Positions 16,270 to 25,094 of a DNA stretch of 56,466 nucleotides are shown here, one piece after another. Positions within the stretch are counted from its first letter, which is position 1; the number at the start of each line of letters is the position of its first letter. Both the position numbers and the translations under genes were made by a program. This DNA comes from Deltaproteobacteria bacterium (lineage in GTDB: Bacteria > Myxococcota_A > UBA796 > GCA-2862545), in contig REDI01000079.1 in the NCBI GenBank assembly GCA_007693595.1, positions 1-56,466 on the forward strand, given 5' to 3'. Under the pieces are notes generated by a model. It did not search any database and was not told the DNA's origin. It saw only the letters and a program-made list of their open reading frames with translations.

Positions 16270-17765
16270 CGCGCGCCCGTGACTTCGACGAAGAGTCCAG
16301 CTCCTCCCAGGAAGCGCAGCTTGACGGTGCCGGTGTGACCATGTCGGTTCTTGATTACCGCAACCTGCGCAAAGCCGACGCCATCACGGGGGATCGGGTC
16401 GCGCCCGAGCGCGAGCAGCAGCGCCGCATCGGTCCCGAGACCACCGATCTCGTTCGTCAGACGCTCCCGAAGCCGAGCTCGATCCCCGGGTTCAGCGCTG
16501 GCACGAGCCAGCCGTTCGGCGGTCGAGAAGGGATCGCGCAGCCCGGCTGGGACCCCGACGACGGCGAGTACGGCCGCCCCAGGCCACTCCGGCCCTAGGC
16601 TTCCTGGGCGCACCAGATCCCGACAGGTTGCCGAGAGCTCCCGGTACGCCCGGTCGAGTGAACGGCCGTCTTCGAAGCCCTCGACAGGATCGACGATCAC
16701 CAATGGGGCCCGCTTCTTACAGGCGGCGACGACGCCCGTCGCTCGCGCGCGGAGCGCCTGATCGGTGCGTTCGGGGGTCGTTGGGTTCCAGATGTAGAGC
16801 GAGGAGAGCACCTGAAGTAGGTCTTGGCTGGCGAGGTGAAGACCTTCGGGCTCGCCGCGAGCCAGGCCCACGGCGACGTGGCTGCCGGGCACCATCGGAC
16901 CGCCGGTCGCCGCTCGCAGGACCATGAGTCGCGCCACGACCTCATCGACCGGCAAGTCTGCGGAGGCATAGAGCACGGGAGTGCCTTCGCGAGCGACCGC
17001 TTCGGCCATCTGAAGGGCAAAGGCGGTTCGACCGGAGCCGCTCCCCCCCACGAGTACCGCCAGTCGGCCCGGCCAGAGGCTCCCCGCGAGGTCTCCCAGG
17101 GTCGGCAGGGCCAGATCGGGGTTCCCTGCGTCTTGGAGGACTTGAAGCACGCTACGATCGCCCCCATCGGCGGGAAGGGCGCGCACCGATCCGGGCCACG
17201 GGAGAAGCACCCTCCGCTCGGCATCGCGCAGGCGACGCTGATACGAGGCGACCGCGTCGGACATCTCGATGCCCGCGACTGCGAGGGCGGCCTCGCGGAT
17301 CCGGTCTTCTTCCGCCCACTGTGAGAGTTCGACCTTGACCCGATCCGGCGAGATGGGCGCGCCATCTTGGAACGCGTGCTCGAAGCCCCCAGGGACCAGC
17401 GCAGGCAAGGCCACGACCCGCGCGGGTCGAGCGACGGCTTCGTCGAGGGAGCCTGCGGTTCGGCGTGGATGGAGGGCCCACTGCGCGATCCGCCGCGCCT
17501 CTTTGAGAGTCACGGTACGCTCGAACGGCACGATGACCCGCCACCGGGGCCCGGGTGGCCGCTCACCTTGGGCGCGTTGATGGTAGGCGGAGGTGTAGGC
17601 GATGAAGGCGTAGCCCTCCCACCAGCGGAGGAGGTGTGGGGCATCGACCAGCGGATCGTCGAGGTACTCCAGTACCAGACCGCTCACGCCCTCCACGCGC
17701 TGCTCCGTCTCGATCTCAGCCTCGAGGGAGCCACCTCCGAGAATGCGGCTGTTGTCGCGGAGCAA
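16266..17765 (-). CDS. Primase/DnaB-like replicative ATPase
   Basis: A 499-residue frame from a TTG start. The C-terminal half is a RecA/DnaB-type ATPase: Walker A VGGSGSGRTAFALQMA, Walker B-like LVIVDPVEGFEDGRSLD, and IKNRHGHTGTVKLRF near the end, as in DnaB. The N-terminal half has AFIAYTSAYH...RWRVIVPFERTVTLKEARRIAQW, the pattern of phage/plasmid primase-type proteins. The same frame stays open to a stop at about 17984 and the extra residues (FFSAPYRW, TWTWAKLKRVLDAPELWP) look homologous to such primases. The true start is therefore probably upstream, possibly a CTG near 17954 with GAGGTG before it. Probably a mobile-element remnant or accessory replication gene; no other replication gene is nearby. 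Confidence 0.75.
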   Translation of the reverse strand: MLRDNSRILGGGSLEAEIETEQRVEGVSGLVLEYLDDPLVDAPHLLRWWEGYAFIAYTSAYHQRAQGERPPGPRWRVIVPFERTVTLKEARRIAQWALHPRRTAGSLDEAVARPARVVALPALVPGGFEHAFQDGAPISPDRVKVELSQWAEEDRIREAALAVAGIEMSDAVASYQRRLRDAERRVLLPWPGSVRALPADGGDRSVLQVLQDAGNPDLALPTLGDLAGSLWPGRLAVLVGGSGSGRTAFALQMAEAVAREGTPVLYASADLPVDEVVARLMVLRAATGGPMVPGSHVAVGLARGEPEGLHLASQDLLQVLSSLYIWNPTTPERTDQALRARATGVVAACKKRAPLVIVDPVEGFEDGRSLDRAYRELSATCRDLVRPGSLGPEWPGAAVLAVVGVPAGLRDPFSTAERLARASAEPGDRARLRERLTNEIGGLGTDAALLLALGRDPIPRDGVGFAQVAVIKNRHGHTGTVKLRFLGGAGLFVEVTGAR

Positions 17766-18066
17766 GGAGAGGCAGATCCCAGGAAGCCTGCCCTCGGACT
17801 CCGCGATGGTGGGCTCTCCGGGCCAGAGCTCGGGGGCATCGAGGACACGTTTGAGCTTGGCCCAGGTCCACGTCTGCCGCTGGCCTTTGACCGCCCAGCG
17901 ATAGGGGGCGGAGAAGAACGTACACTCTAGGGTCAGGGAGTTGGAAGGAGTCAGTGTTTCACCTCGGGTTCTATCCGAAAACTACGCCCCGACGGTCCAC
18001 CCGGAAAGGACCTGCACTACTCGGTGGCAGGGGGTGAGATGGCCCTCTTGAATACGTGGGACCCGA

Positions 18067-18429
18067 CTAGCGTTCGTCGATGAGGGCGGCGTGCAGCGCG
18101 CGGTTCATGCTCGCGATGATCTCGAGCGCGTCCCCCTGCTGGCGGAGCCACAAGGTGTGGGTGTGCGCCGTCGCCTGCTGAGCCTCCGCGGTCGCTCGCG
18201 CGAGCTGACCGATCGTGGTCGCGGGCGCGGCGGAGGGCGTGGTTGGGGCCGGTGGAGGCTTCGGATCCGTGGCGGTCGGGGGAGGCTCCGGGCGAGCCGC
18301 GCGGGGGGGCTGCTGCGGCGCGACCCAGGCCCTCCACGGGAGCGCCTCGACCCTCGCTGGGGGTGCGTGGAGCTGGATCGCGGGCCCCGACCCCGTGCTC
18401 CAGCGGGTCCACGGCAGCGAAGGGCTCAC
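18067..18429 (-). CDS. Small coupled protein of the lipid synthase locus, linker-like helix
   Basis: A 120-residue frame starting with GTG whose GTGA overlaps the TGA stop of the pfaA-like gene, so translation is coupled to it. The first 70 residues are Pro/Ala-rich and disordered-looking. The C-terminal 45 residues are a predicted amphipathic helix containing Q-xx-TA-xx-H-xxx-LR-x-Q-xx-A (in AQQATAHTHTLWLRQQGDAL). The same spaced motif occurs in the synthase at about residues 1033-1051 (QARTAEVHAEFLRGQAKA), between AT and the ACPs. I infer a docking or dimerisation partner for the synthase. No named family is recognised. Confidence 0.6.
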   Translation of the reverse strand: MSPSLPWTRWSTGSGPAIQLHAPPARVEALPWRAWVAPQQPPRAARPEPPPTATDPKPPPAPTTPSAAPATTIGQLARATAEAQQATAHTHTLWLRQQGDALEIIASMNRALHAALIDER

Positions 18430-21400
18430 TCGGCACCCTCGCGGTACCGTTCGTTCAAGCCTTGCATCGACGTATACTGGCCACCTTCGATCCGAGCGAC
18501 CACCCGACCGGCGCCGTCGACGAACGTCGCGTCGTAGTGGCCTTGCCTGCTCTTGCCCGGCTTGAACTCGATGTGTGCCGAGATCGGGCCGCGGAATGGG
18601 GCGGTCTGAGTGTAGCGCCCGACGTAGCTCGGCAGGGCGGAGGCGCCCTGGTGCTCTCGGACCCAGAGCCCGACGAGCTGAAGGGCGCTGTCGAGGGTGA
18701 CGGGATCGGTAGTCCAGGTCGTGGCGTCGACGCCCAGGCGCTTGGGCTTGGAGGCGGAGAGCTGGCCGACGATGCCGTGGTCACTCATGCCGAGGATGTC
18801 CTCGATGCCCTGAAAGCCAGGGCCGTGGAAGAGGAAGCGCTGGTAGGCCTCGCCGACGGCGTAAGGGTAGGCGACCGCGCCCAGCCCGTTGCTCCCCGGG
18901 AAGCGATCCCCCGAGGCAGCTCGGTATGCCAGATCGACCGTTCCTCGGTAGTGCACCGTGGGAAGCCCCAGCTTGTTTGGGGCGCCTCGCAGCTCGAACG
19001 CGAGCGAGAGGCCGCCGTCGAGGGCGGGGCTTGTCGGGCGCCAGCTCAGGGTCAAGGCGATCTCATCGTCCTCGAGCACCACCCCCTTGAGCACCGCCAC
19101 CTCGCGCATGCCGACGAAGCGCAGCTCCGGGTGTCGCCGACGGGCCGCGTCAGCCATGAGCTCGAGCGCCATCACGAAGGGCAGCACCGGCTTGCCGTCG
19201 ATCCTGTGGTCGGCGAGGAAAGTCTGCTCTGCGCGAAGGAAGATCGTCTCTTCTCCCTCGCTCGCGTCGGAGATCGCGCGGCTTGGGCGCTGCCCCAGCA
19301 GCCCGCTGGGGCTGTCGGGACCGCCGATCACCACCTCGACCGCCGGGCCACCCCTCTCCAGCTCCTCGCAAAAGGCCTCGGCCCCCTGGACCTGCCCCAC
19401 GAGGGCGAGCCCGCGAGCCTCGAAGGCGGCGGCGAGGGTAGGCGTGACCATCCCCCCGTCCCAGGGACCCCAGTGAAAGGCTTTGACCCCAGGGACGCCC
19501 GCATGCCTCCACGCATGACACAGGTGGGTGATGGCCTCGTTCGCCATGGCGTAGTCCGCCTGGCCCCGGTTGCCGTACCGGCCCGCGACCGACGAGAAGA
19601 CGGCGAGCAGCTTGAGGTCCTGGGGCGAGGTGGTGGCGAGCAGCGATCGCAGCCCTTCGACCTTGGTCTGGTAGACGCGATCGAAGTCTGCGAGGGACTT
19701 GTCTGCGATCAGCTTGTCGGCGATGATCCCAGCGCCGTGGACGACGCCCCGCACCGGGCCTGCGCCGTGGCTCACCTTGGCGACGGCCGCGCGAACGGCC
19801 TCGCTATCGGTGACATCGACAGCGGCATAGGTCACCTCGCACCCGAGCTCTTTCAGGTCGTTCAAGGTGGAGCGCACCTCGCGCGACCGCCGCACCTGGG
19901 CCAGCTCCCGCTCCACCCTTCGGGGATCGAAGGGGGCTTGTTCCTCGCGCATCTTGCCGATCAGCGCGGGCTTGAGCTCCTGATCGTCGACCCCCCGGGC
20001 CCACGCGGGGTCCTGCTCTTCGACGGCGCTGCGGCCGAGCAGGAGGAGGGTGGGAGACCAGCGTTTCGCCATCTCGCGCACGACGGCCGAGGTCACGCCG
20101 CGGGCGCCGCCGCTCACCACGACCAGATCCCCGGCGCGGAGGGGGGCCTGGACGGGGGCGCTCGGGTGGAGGGTCACCGGCACGACCTCGAGCGTGATCG
20201 CCTCGTCGCTCAGGCCGATCTCGACCACTCCGCGATCGGTCATGAGCTCCTCGGCCAACCGATGGGGATCGACGCCCTCGTCGATGTCTACCGCGAGCGC
20301 GCGACAGGGAGGACGCTCCTGCTCCAGGGTCTTGACGAGCCCGGCGAGGGCGCCCTGAAGGGGCTCTCCGTCGCTCCGCTCGTGCCCGAAGGTTCCACCG
20401 AGCCCCGAGACGGTGGCGAAGAAGCGCGCGCTGGGTGCCAACTTGGCGAGCAAGAAGGCGCCGCGCACCCGCGCTTCGAGATCCTTCCCGACGGCTCCCA
20501 GGGCGGCGAGGTGCACGATCCCGGAGGTCGAGGGGGGAACCTGCTCCCCCACGGTGGTCAGGCTGGCCCAGTCGGGATCGATGACCCGAGGCTGCACGCC
20601 GCGCTCGCGCAGGGCGGCGGCCAGCTTGTCGGCCATACCCAGCCGGTCGCGGGTCAAGATCAGCGGGCTTGGCAGGGTGATCCCTTCGCCGTCGGGCGCG
20701 GGCACGATCACGACCTCGCGCCGGAGCGCCCCCCGAGGCGGCTCGGGAAGGGCGGCCGCCGTGGCGGGGGCGGCCGGCTCCGGAGGGGTCGATCCCTCCC
20801 GATGTGCCTTGACCAAGGCGAGTAGATCGCGCAGGGTTCGGACGCGGGCGATCTCGTCTTCGGGCAGATCAGGAAGCCCGGGAAGCGCTTCGGCCAAGGC
20901 TGAGAAGATCTCGACCCGCTTGATGCTGTCGATGCCCAGGTCGCCCTCGAGCTCCATCGAGGGCTGCAGCAGATCGACGGGATAGCCGGTGCGATCGGCG
21001 ATGGTCTGGAGGATCGTGCCATCCACATCGGTCGGAGGGGCCTTTGCTGGACGCGCGCCGGCCCTGGCCGAAAGGGAGACGGGTGGCGCTTCGGAGGCGC
21101 TCAGGGCCTCGATGATGTCGCCAAGCGTGCGCAGCCCCGAGAGCTCTTCTTCGGGCAGCTCCGGCGCGTCGGGCAGGGCCTCGGCGATAGCGGAGAGGAT
21201 CTCGACGCGCTTGATGCTGTCGATGCCCAGGTCGCCCTCGAGCTCCATCGCGACCCCGAGCAGATCCCTTGGATAGCCAGTCTTCTCGGCGACCAGGGTG
21301 AGCACGGTGCCCGCGAGGTCCGCGCTCCGAGCGGTGGCTGTCTTGGCCCCGGCGGGTTCCGGGGAGGGCGAACGCAGGCGGGCCTCGAGATCGGCCAGCG

Positions 21401-24400
21401 TGCGGATCGAGCCCAGCTCGTCCTCGGGGATCTCGGGCGCTTGGGGCAGGGCGTCTTGCAGGGCCGCCAGGATCTCGACGCGCTTGATGCTGTCGACCCC
21501 CAGATCGGACTCCAGATCCATCTGCGGCTGGAGCAGATCGGTCGGATAGCCGGTCTTTTCGGAGACGATCTGAAGCACGATGGAGGCTGGATCCACCGCC
21601 GGGGCCTGCGTGGTGGTCTCGGGAGGAGGCGCGGCCCGATGGCGGGTTGCGCTCGGTAAGGGTTGGCCCTCCTTGATGGCTGAGGCCAGCGTTTGAGCCG
21701 ACAGCATGGGAGGGAGGTCCTGGCTATCGCGCACGCGGGGACCATCGTTGCGAGGCATGTCGAGGGTCGTCGCCCGCTGAGGATCGGTCGGACGCAGGAC
21801 CGCCTCGGCGAGCGCGTCGTGGGTCCCTTCGATCGGCGCGGGAGCCGGGTCTACGGCGGGCACGGAGGCCGCGAGGGGGGCCTTGCCGCCGAGGAGCTGC
21901 GTCTGGCTCCGGAAGAGCTCGGTGAAGGTCTCGTTGGCCTTGGCCTGGCCACGAAGGAACTCGGCGTGCACTTCGGCGGTGCGGGCCTGGGTCTGCTGGA
22001 AGGCGGTCAGGCTCTCGCGCGTGGCCTGGATCAGCGAGGCCAGGGCTTCGCTATCGAGGGGGGAGGGGTCCGAAGAGCGGGGAGGGGAGGTCGTCATGGT
22101 CTGGCCTTGGGAGAGGTCCGCGTCGGAAGGAGGCGTGAAGAGGAGGGGGCCGGCGGTGTCGGTGTCGGGGTACGACCCGTTGACCGCCGTGGAGGGCGAG
22201 GCGGGCGCGTCGAGGGAGCCGCCGGCGTGCACCCGAGCCACGGGTCGTGTCGGGGAGGGCCGCACGAAGAGCTCGTCGCGCTCGGGCAGCTCGACGGGAC
22301 GCTTGAAGTTGGCCCCAGCGAGCCACACCGTGGCCTTGCTCCCGGCGGTCCGGGGGGAGCTCGGAAGCCGCTCCTCCAGGATCGGCGAGACGTCGATCGC
22401 GACCCCGCGACAGGCCAAGGCCATGAGGGCTCGCTTGAGCAGGGCATCGCCGTCGGTCTCGCCGTGGTCGGGATCGAGGCAGACGACCTCGATGTCGGTC
22501 CGGTCTGGCAGGCAGCGCTGGATCAGGCGGCTCAGCACCGACTTTGGACCGCACTCCACGAAGGTGGTGACCCCAGCGTTCGCCATCGCACGCACCACGC
22601 CGACCCAGTCGACCCCATGGGTCACCTGATCGGCGATCAAGGATCGGATCTGCGCGGGGTCGTCTGGGTAAGGGGCGGCCGACACGTTTGCGAAGACCGG
22701 CACGGAGGGGGGCTCGACCTGGATCTGCCCCAGGGCTTCGAAGAGGGGCGCGCGGGCATCGCGCACCAGGGGGCTGTGGAACGCCGCCGAGACCTGCAGC
22801 TCCGTGCCGGTGATCTCCTGGGCCTCCGCGGCGGCGAGCACGGCGTGCACTGCCTCGCGAGGACCCGCGATCACCCCTTGCTTGGGATGGTTGCGGTTGG
22901 CGAGCGTGACCTGCGGGTGGTCTGCGATCAGCGCTTCAATCTTGTCGAGGGGCGCCTTGAGCGCCGCCATCGTTCCTCGATCGGCCTCGCCCTCGCTCAT
23001 CGCGGAGCCTCGCACGTCCGAGAGGGTCCACAGGGCCTCGGACGACCAGACCCCCGCGGCGTGCAGGGCGACCAGCTCCCCGTAGCTGTGCCCAGCGAAG
23101 GCATCCGCCTTGACGCCGAAGCGCTCCAGGGTCCGCCACAGGCCGACCTCGAGGGCACCGAGGGCGGGCTGGGCCCAGGCCGTCTCCCGGAGCGCCATCG
23201 TCTGGCCCTTGCGCTCGGCAGGGGTGAAGGCAGGCGGGGGATAGATGCGGCGCGCGAGGCTCTCACCGCGGGAAGACTTGAGGGCTGCCTCGGCCTGATC
23301 GAGGGCATCGATCAGGGCAGGATGGCGCAGCGCTGTCGTTCGTCCCATGTTGACGTACTGGCTGCCTTGGCCAGGAAAGACCACCCCGATCTTGCCGTTG
23401 CCTTTTAAAGGTAGGGCAAATCGCACGCCGCCACGCTCGGCCGGCTGGTCGGCTCGGGCGAGCTCGTGGGCGATCCGAAGACGATCCCGCGCCTCGTCGA
23501 GGGTGGAGGCACAGAAGGCGATCACCTTGGGCCCTGGGGTCCAGCGCTCGAGCACGGCATGGGCTGCGTGATGAAGCGTCGGCGCTCCGTCCAGATCGAC
23601 CGCTTCGAGGGACTGCTTCAGGGCCTCGGTGGTCTCGGCACCAAAGAGGAAGAGCGCTTGCTCGGCGATCAGGGCCGTTGGGCGGGACTCGCCGTACTCC
23701 TCAACGGCGAAGTGATAGTTCGTGCCTCCAAAACCAAAGGCACTCACCCCCGCGCGACGCGGGCTGTCGGGCGAGCGAACCCACGGCCGCGCCTCGGTGT
23801 TGAGGTACAGCGGGGTCCCTTCGAAGTCCAGGCGGGGGCTCGGCTGTCGGATCTTGGCGGTCGGTGGAAGGACGCGCTGGTGTAGCGCCAGGGCGATCTT
23901 CATCAAGCCTGCGGCCCCAGCGGTGGCCTTGGTGTGCCCGATCTGCGACTTCACGCTCCCCAGGGCGACGTGTGCCTCGTCGCGCTCGCTCTTGAGAAAG
24001 ACCGCACGAAGGGCGTTGAACTCCGCGAGATCCCCAGCCTTGGTCCCCGTTCCGTGGGCCTCGATCAGCTCGACGCTCTCGAGGGGAAAGCCGGCCTCGG
24101 CGTAGGCGCGCCGCACGGCCTTGACTTGGCCCCCTGAGTTCGGGGCGTAGATGCTTTTGTTTCGTCCGTCTGAGCTCGTGCCGATACCCCGGATCACCGC
24201 GTAGATCCTGTCGCCGTCCCGCTCCGCGTCGGCCAAGCGCTTGAGCGCGAACATGGCGATCCCCTCGCTGATCACGATGCCGTCGCCGTCGACGTCGAAG
24301 GGACGCGAGTCGCCCCGCCGGGACAGGGCAGGGGTCTTGCTGAAGCACATGTACATGAAGATGTCGTTGAGGGTGTCGGTGCCCCCCGAGAGGGCCAGGT

Positions 24401-25085
24401 CGGTGCGGCCAGTCTGAAGCTCGCCGATGGCGTAGTGCAGGGCCCCCAGGGCGCTGGCGCAGGCGGCGTCGACGGTCGCGTTGGTGCCTCCCAGGTCGAG
24501 GCGGTTGGCGATCCGCCCCGCGCTCACGTTGGCGAGCATTCCGGGGAAGGACTGCTCCTGCCAGGTGGGGAGCATCTGCCCCACGTCCTCGAGGATACGC
24601 TCGATCACCGACTCGGGGACGCCGTTGCGCTGGAGCGCCCGACGCCAGGTGGGGCCGTGCAGCCGGGCCGACAGGTCCACCACGAGCTCGTTGGTCGAGG
24701 TGTGGCCAAGGATTACGCTCGTTCGGTCGCGATCCCAGCCCTCCCCGTCGGGATCGAGGCCCGCGTCGCGCAGGCACTCGCGGGCCACGATCAAGGCTAG
24801 GAGCTGGTCTGTGTCGATCGCTTCGAGGGCGTGGGGGATGACCCCATGGTCCATTGGATCGAAGGGGACCTTGTCGATGAACCCCCCCCGCGTCGCCCAG
24901 GTCTTGTCGGGGGTCTTGGGGTCGGCGTCGAAGAAGTCGTCGGGCGACCAGGAGTGGTCCGCGGGGATGTCAGAGAGACCATCGGTGGCGTGCACGATGG
25001 CGCGCCAGTACGACGTCAGGTCCGGCGCTCCCGGCAGGAGCGAGGACATTCCGACGATGGCGATGGGGGGGAGCTTCTCGGACAT
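18426..25085 (-). CDS. PUFA-type polyketide/fatty acid synthase, PfaA-like
   Basis: A 2219-residue iterative synthase with domains KS-AT-ACP-ACP-ACP-KR-DH. KS about 1-460: DAACASA with active Cys209, EAHGTGT with His344, QIGHTKATAG with His384. AT about 560-860: PGQGSQY and GHSYGE with Ser667. A linker (about 1000-1060) holds the Q-xx-TA-xx-H motif. Three ACPs carry GVDSIKR or GIDSIKR with phosphopantetheine serines 1199, 1290 and 1387. KR about 1650-1890: SGGARGVTS, SSVAGRYGNRGQADYAMAN (Tyr1845). The C-terminal DH-type hotdog has DHRIDGKPVLP (His1960) and LDSALQLVG (Asp2132). Order and motifs match PfaA of PUFA synthases, although PfaA usually has more ACPs. The product is probably a secondary lipid. 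No pfaB, pfaC or pfaE homologue is in the window. Confidence 0.9.
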   Translation of the reverse strand: MSEKLPPIAIVGMSSLLPGAPDLTSYWRAIVHATDGLSDIPADHSWSPDDFFDADPKTPDKTWATRGGFIDKVPFDPMDHGVIPHALEAIDTDQLLALIVARECLRDAGLDPDGEGWDRDRTSVILGHTSTNELVVDLSARLHGPTWRRALQRNGVPESVIERILEDVGQMLPTWQEQSFPGMLANVSAGRIANRLDLGGTNATVDAACASALGALHYAIGELQTGRTDLALSGGTDTLNDIFMYMCFSKTPALSRRGDSRPFDVDGDGIVISEGIAMFALKRLADAERDGDRIYAVIRGIGTSSDGRNKSIYAPNSGGQVKAVRRAYAEAGFPLESVELIEAHGTGTKAGDLAEFNALRAVFLKSERDEAHVALGSVKSQIGHTKATAGAAGLMKIALALHQRVLPPTAKIRQPSPRLDFEGTPLYLNTEARPWVRSPDSPRRAGVSAFGFGGTNYHFAVEEYGESRPTALIAEQALFLFGAETTEALKQSLEAVDLDGAPTLHHAAHAVLERWTPGPKVIAFCASTLDEARDRLRIAHELARADQPAERGGVRFALPLKGNGKIGVVFPGQGSQYVNMGRTTALRHPALIDALDQAEAALKSSRGESLARRIYPPPAFTPAERKGQTMALRETAWAQPALGALEVGLWRTLERFGVKADAFAGHSYGELVALHAAGVWSSEALWTLSDVRGSAMSEGEADRGTMAALKAPLDKIEALIADHPQVTLANRNHPKQGVIAGPREAVHAVLAAAEAQEITGTELQVSAAFHSPLVRDARAPLFEALGQIQVEPPSVPVFANVSAAPYPDDPAQIRSLIADQVTHGVDWVGVVRAMANAGVTTFVECGPKSVLSRLIQRCLPDRTDIEVVCLDPDHGETDGDALLKRALMALACRGVAIDVSPILEERLPSSPRTAGSKATVWLAGANFKRPVELPERDELFVRPSPTRPVARVHAGGSLDAPASPSTAVNGSYPDTDTAGPLLFTPPSDADLSQGQTMTTSPPRSSDPSPLDSEALASLIQATRESLTAFQQTQARTAEVHAEFLRGQAKANETFTELFRSQTQLLGGKAPLAASVPAVDPAPAPIEGTHDALAEAVLRPTDPQRATTLDMPRNDGPRVRDSQDLPPMLSAQTLASAIKEGQPLPSATRHRAAPPPETTTQAPAVDPASIVLQIVSEKTGYPTDLLQPQMDLESDLGVDSIKRVEILAALQDALPQAPEIPEDELGSIRTLADLEARLRSPSPEPAGAKTATARSADLAGTVLTLVAEKTGYPRDLLGVAMELEGDLGIDSIKRVEILSAIAEALPDAPELPEEELSGLRTLGDIIEALSASEAPPVSLSARAGARPAKAPPTDVDGTILQTIADRTGYPVDLLQPSMELEGDLGIDSIKRVEIFSALAEALPGLPDLPEDEIARVRTLRDLLALVKAHREGSTPPEPAAPATAAALPEPPRGALRREVVIVPAPDGEGITLPSPLILTRDRLGMADKLAAALRERGVQPRVIDPDWASLTTVGEQVPPSTSGIVHLAALGAVGKDLEARVRGAFLLAKLAPSARFFATVSGLGGTFGHERSDGEPLQGALAGLVKTLEQERPPCRALAVDIDEGVDPHRLAEELMTDRGVVEIGLSDEAITLEVVPVTLHPSAPVQAPLRAGDLVVVSGGARGVTSAVVREMAKRWSPTLLLLGRSAVEEQDPAWARGVDDQELKPALIGKMREEQAPFDPRRVERELAQVRRSREVRSTLNDLKELGCEVTYAAVDVTDSEAVRAAVAKVSHGAGPVRGVVHGAGIIADKLIADKSLADFDRVYQTKVEGLRSLLATTSPQDLKLLAVFSSVAGRYGNRGQADYAMANEAITHLCHAWRHAGVPGVKAFHWGPWDGGMVTPTLAAAFEARGLALVGQVQGAEAFCEELERGGPAVEVVIGGPDSPSGLLGQRPSRAISDASEGEETIFLRAEQTFLADHRIDGKPVLPFVMALELMADAARRRHPELRFVGMREVAVLKGVVLEDDEIALTLSWRPTSPALDGGLSLAFELRGAPNKLGLPTVHYRGTVDLAYRAASGDRFPGSNGLGAVAYPYAVGEAYQRFLFHGPGFQGIEDILGMSDHGIVGQLSASKPKRLGVDATTWTTDPVTLDSALQLVGLWVREHQGASALPSYVGRYTQTAPFRGPISAHIEFKPGKSRQGHYDATFVDGAGRVVARIEGGQYTSMQGLNERYREGAE

Positions 25086-25094
25086 GATGAGGCC

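Noticed and set aside
18243-20825. Plus-strand frame of 860 residues opposite the lipid synthase
   Set aside because: The minus strand encodes ACP, KR and DH motifs there; the plus frame is a GC-bias shadow with low complexity.
21693-23408. Plus-strand frame of 571 residues opposite the AT/linker of the synthase
   Set aside because: It has no recognisable domain; the opposite strand carries the AT signature GHSYGE and the linker.
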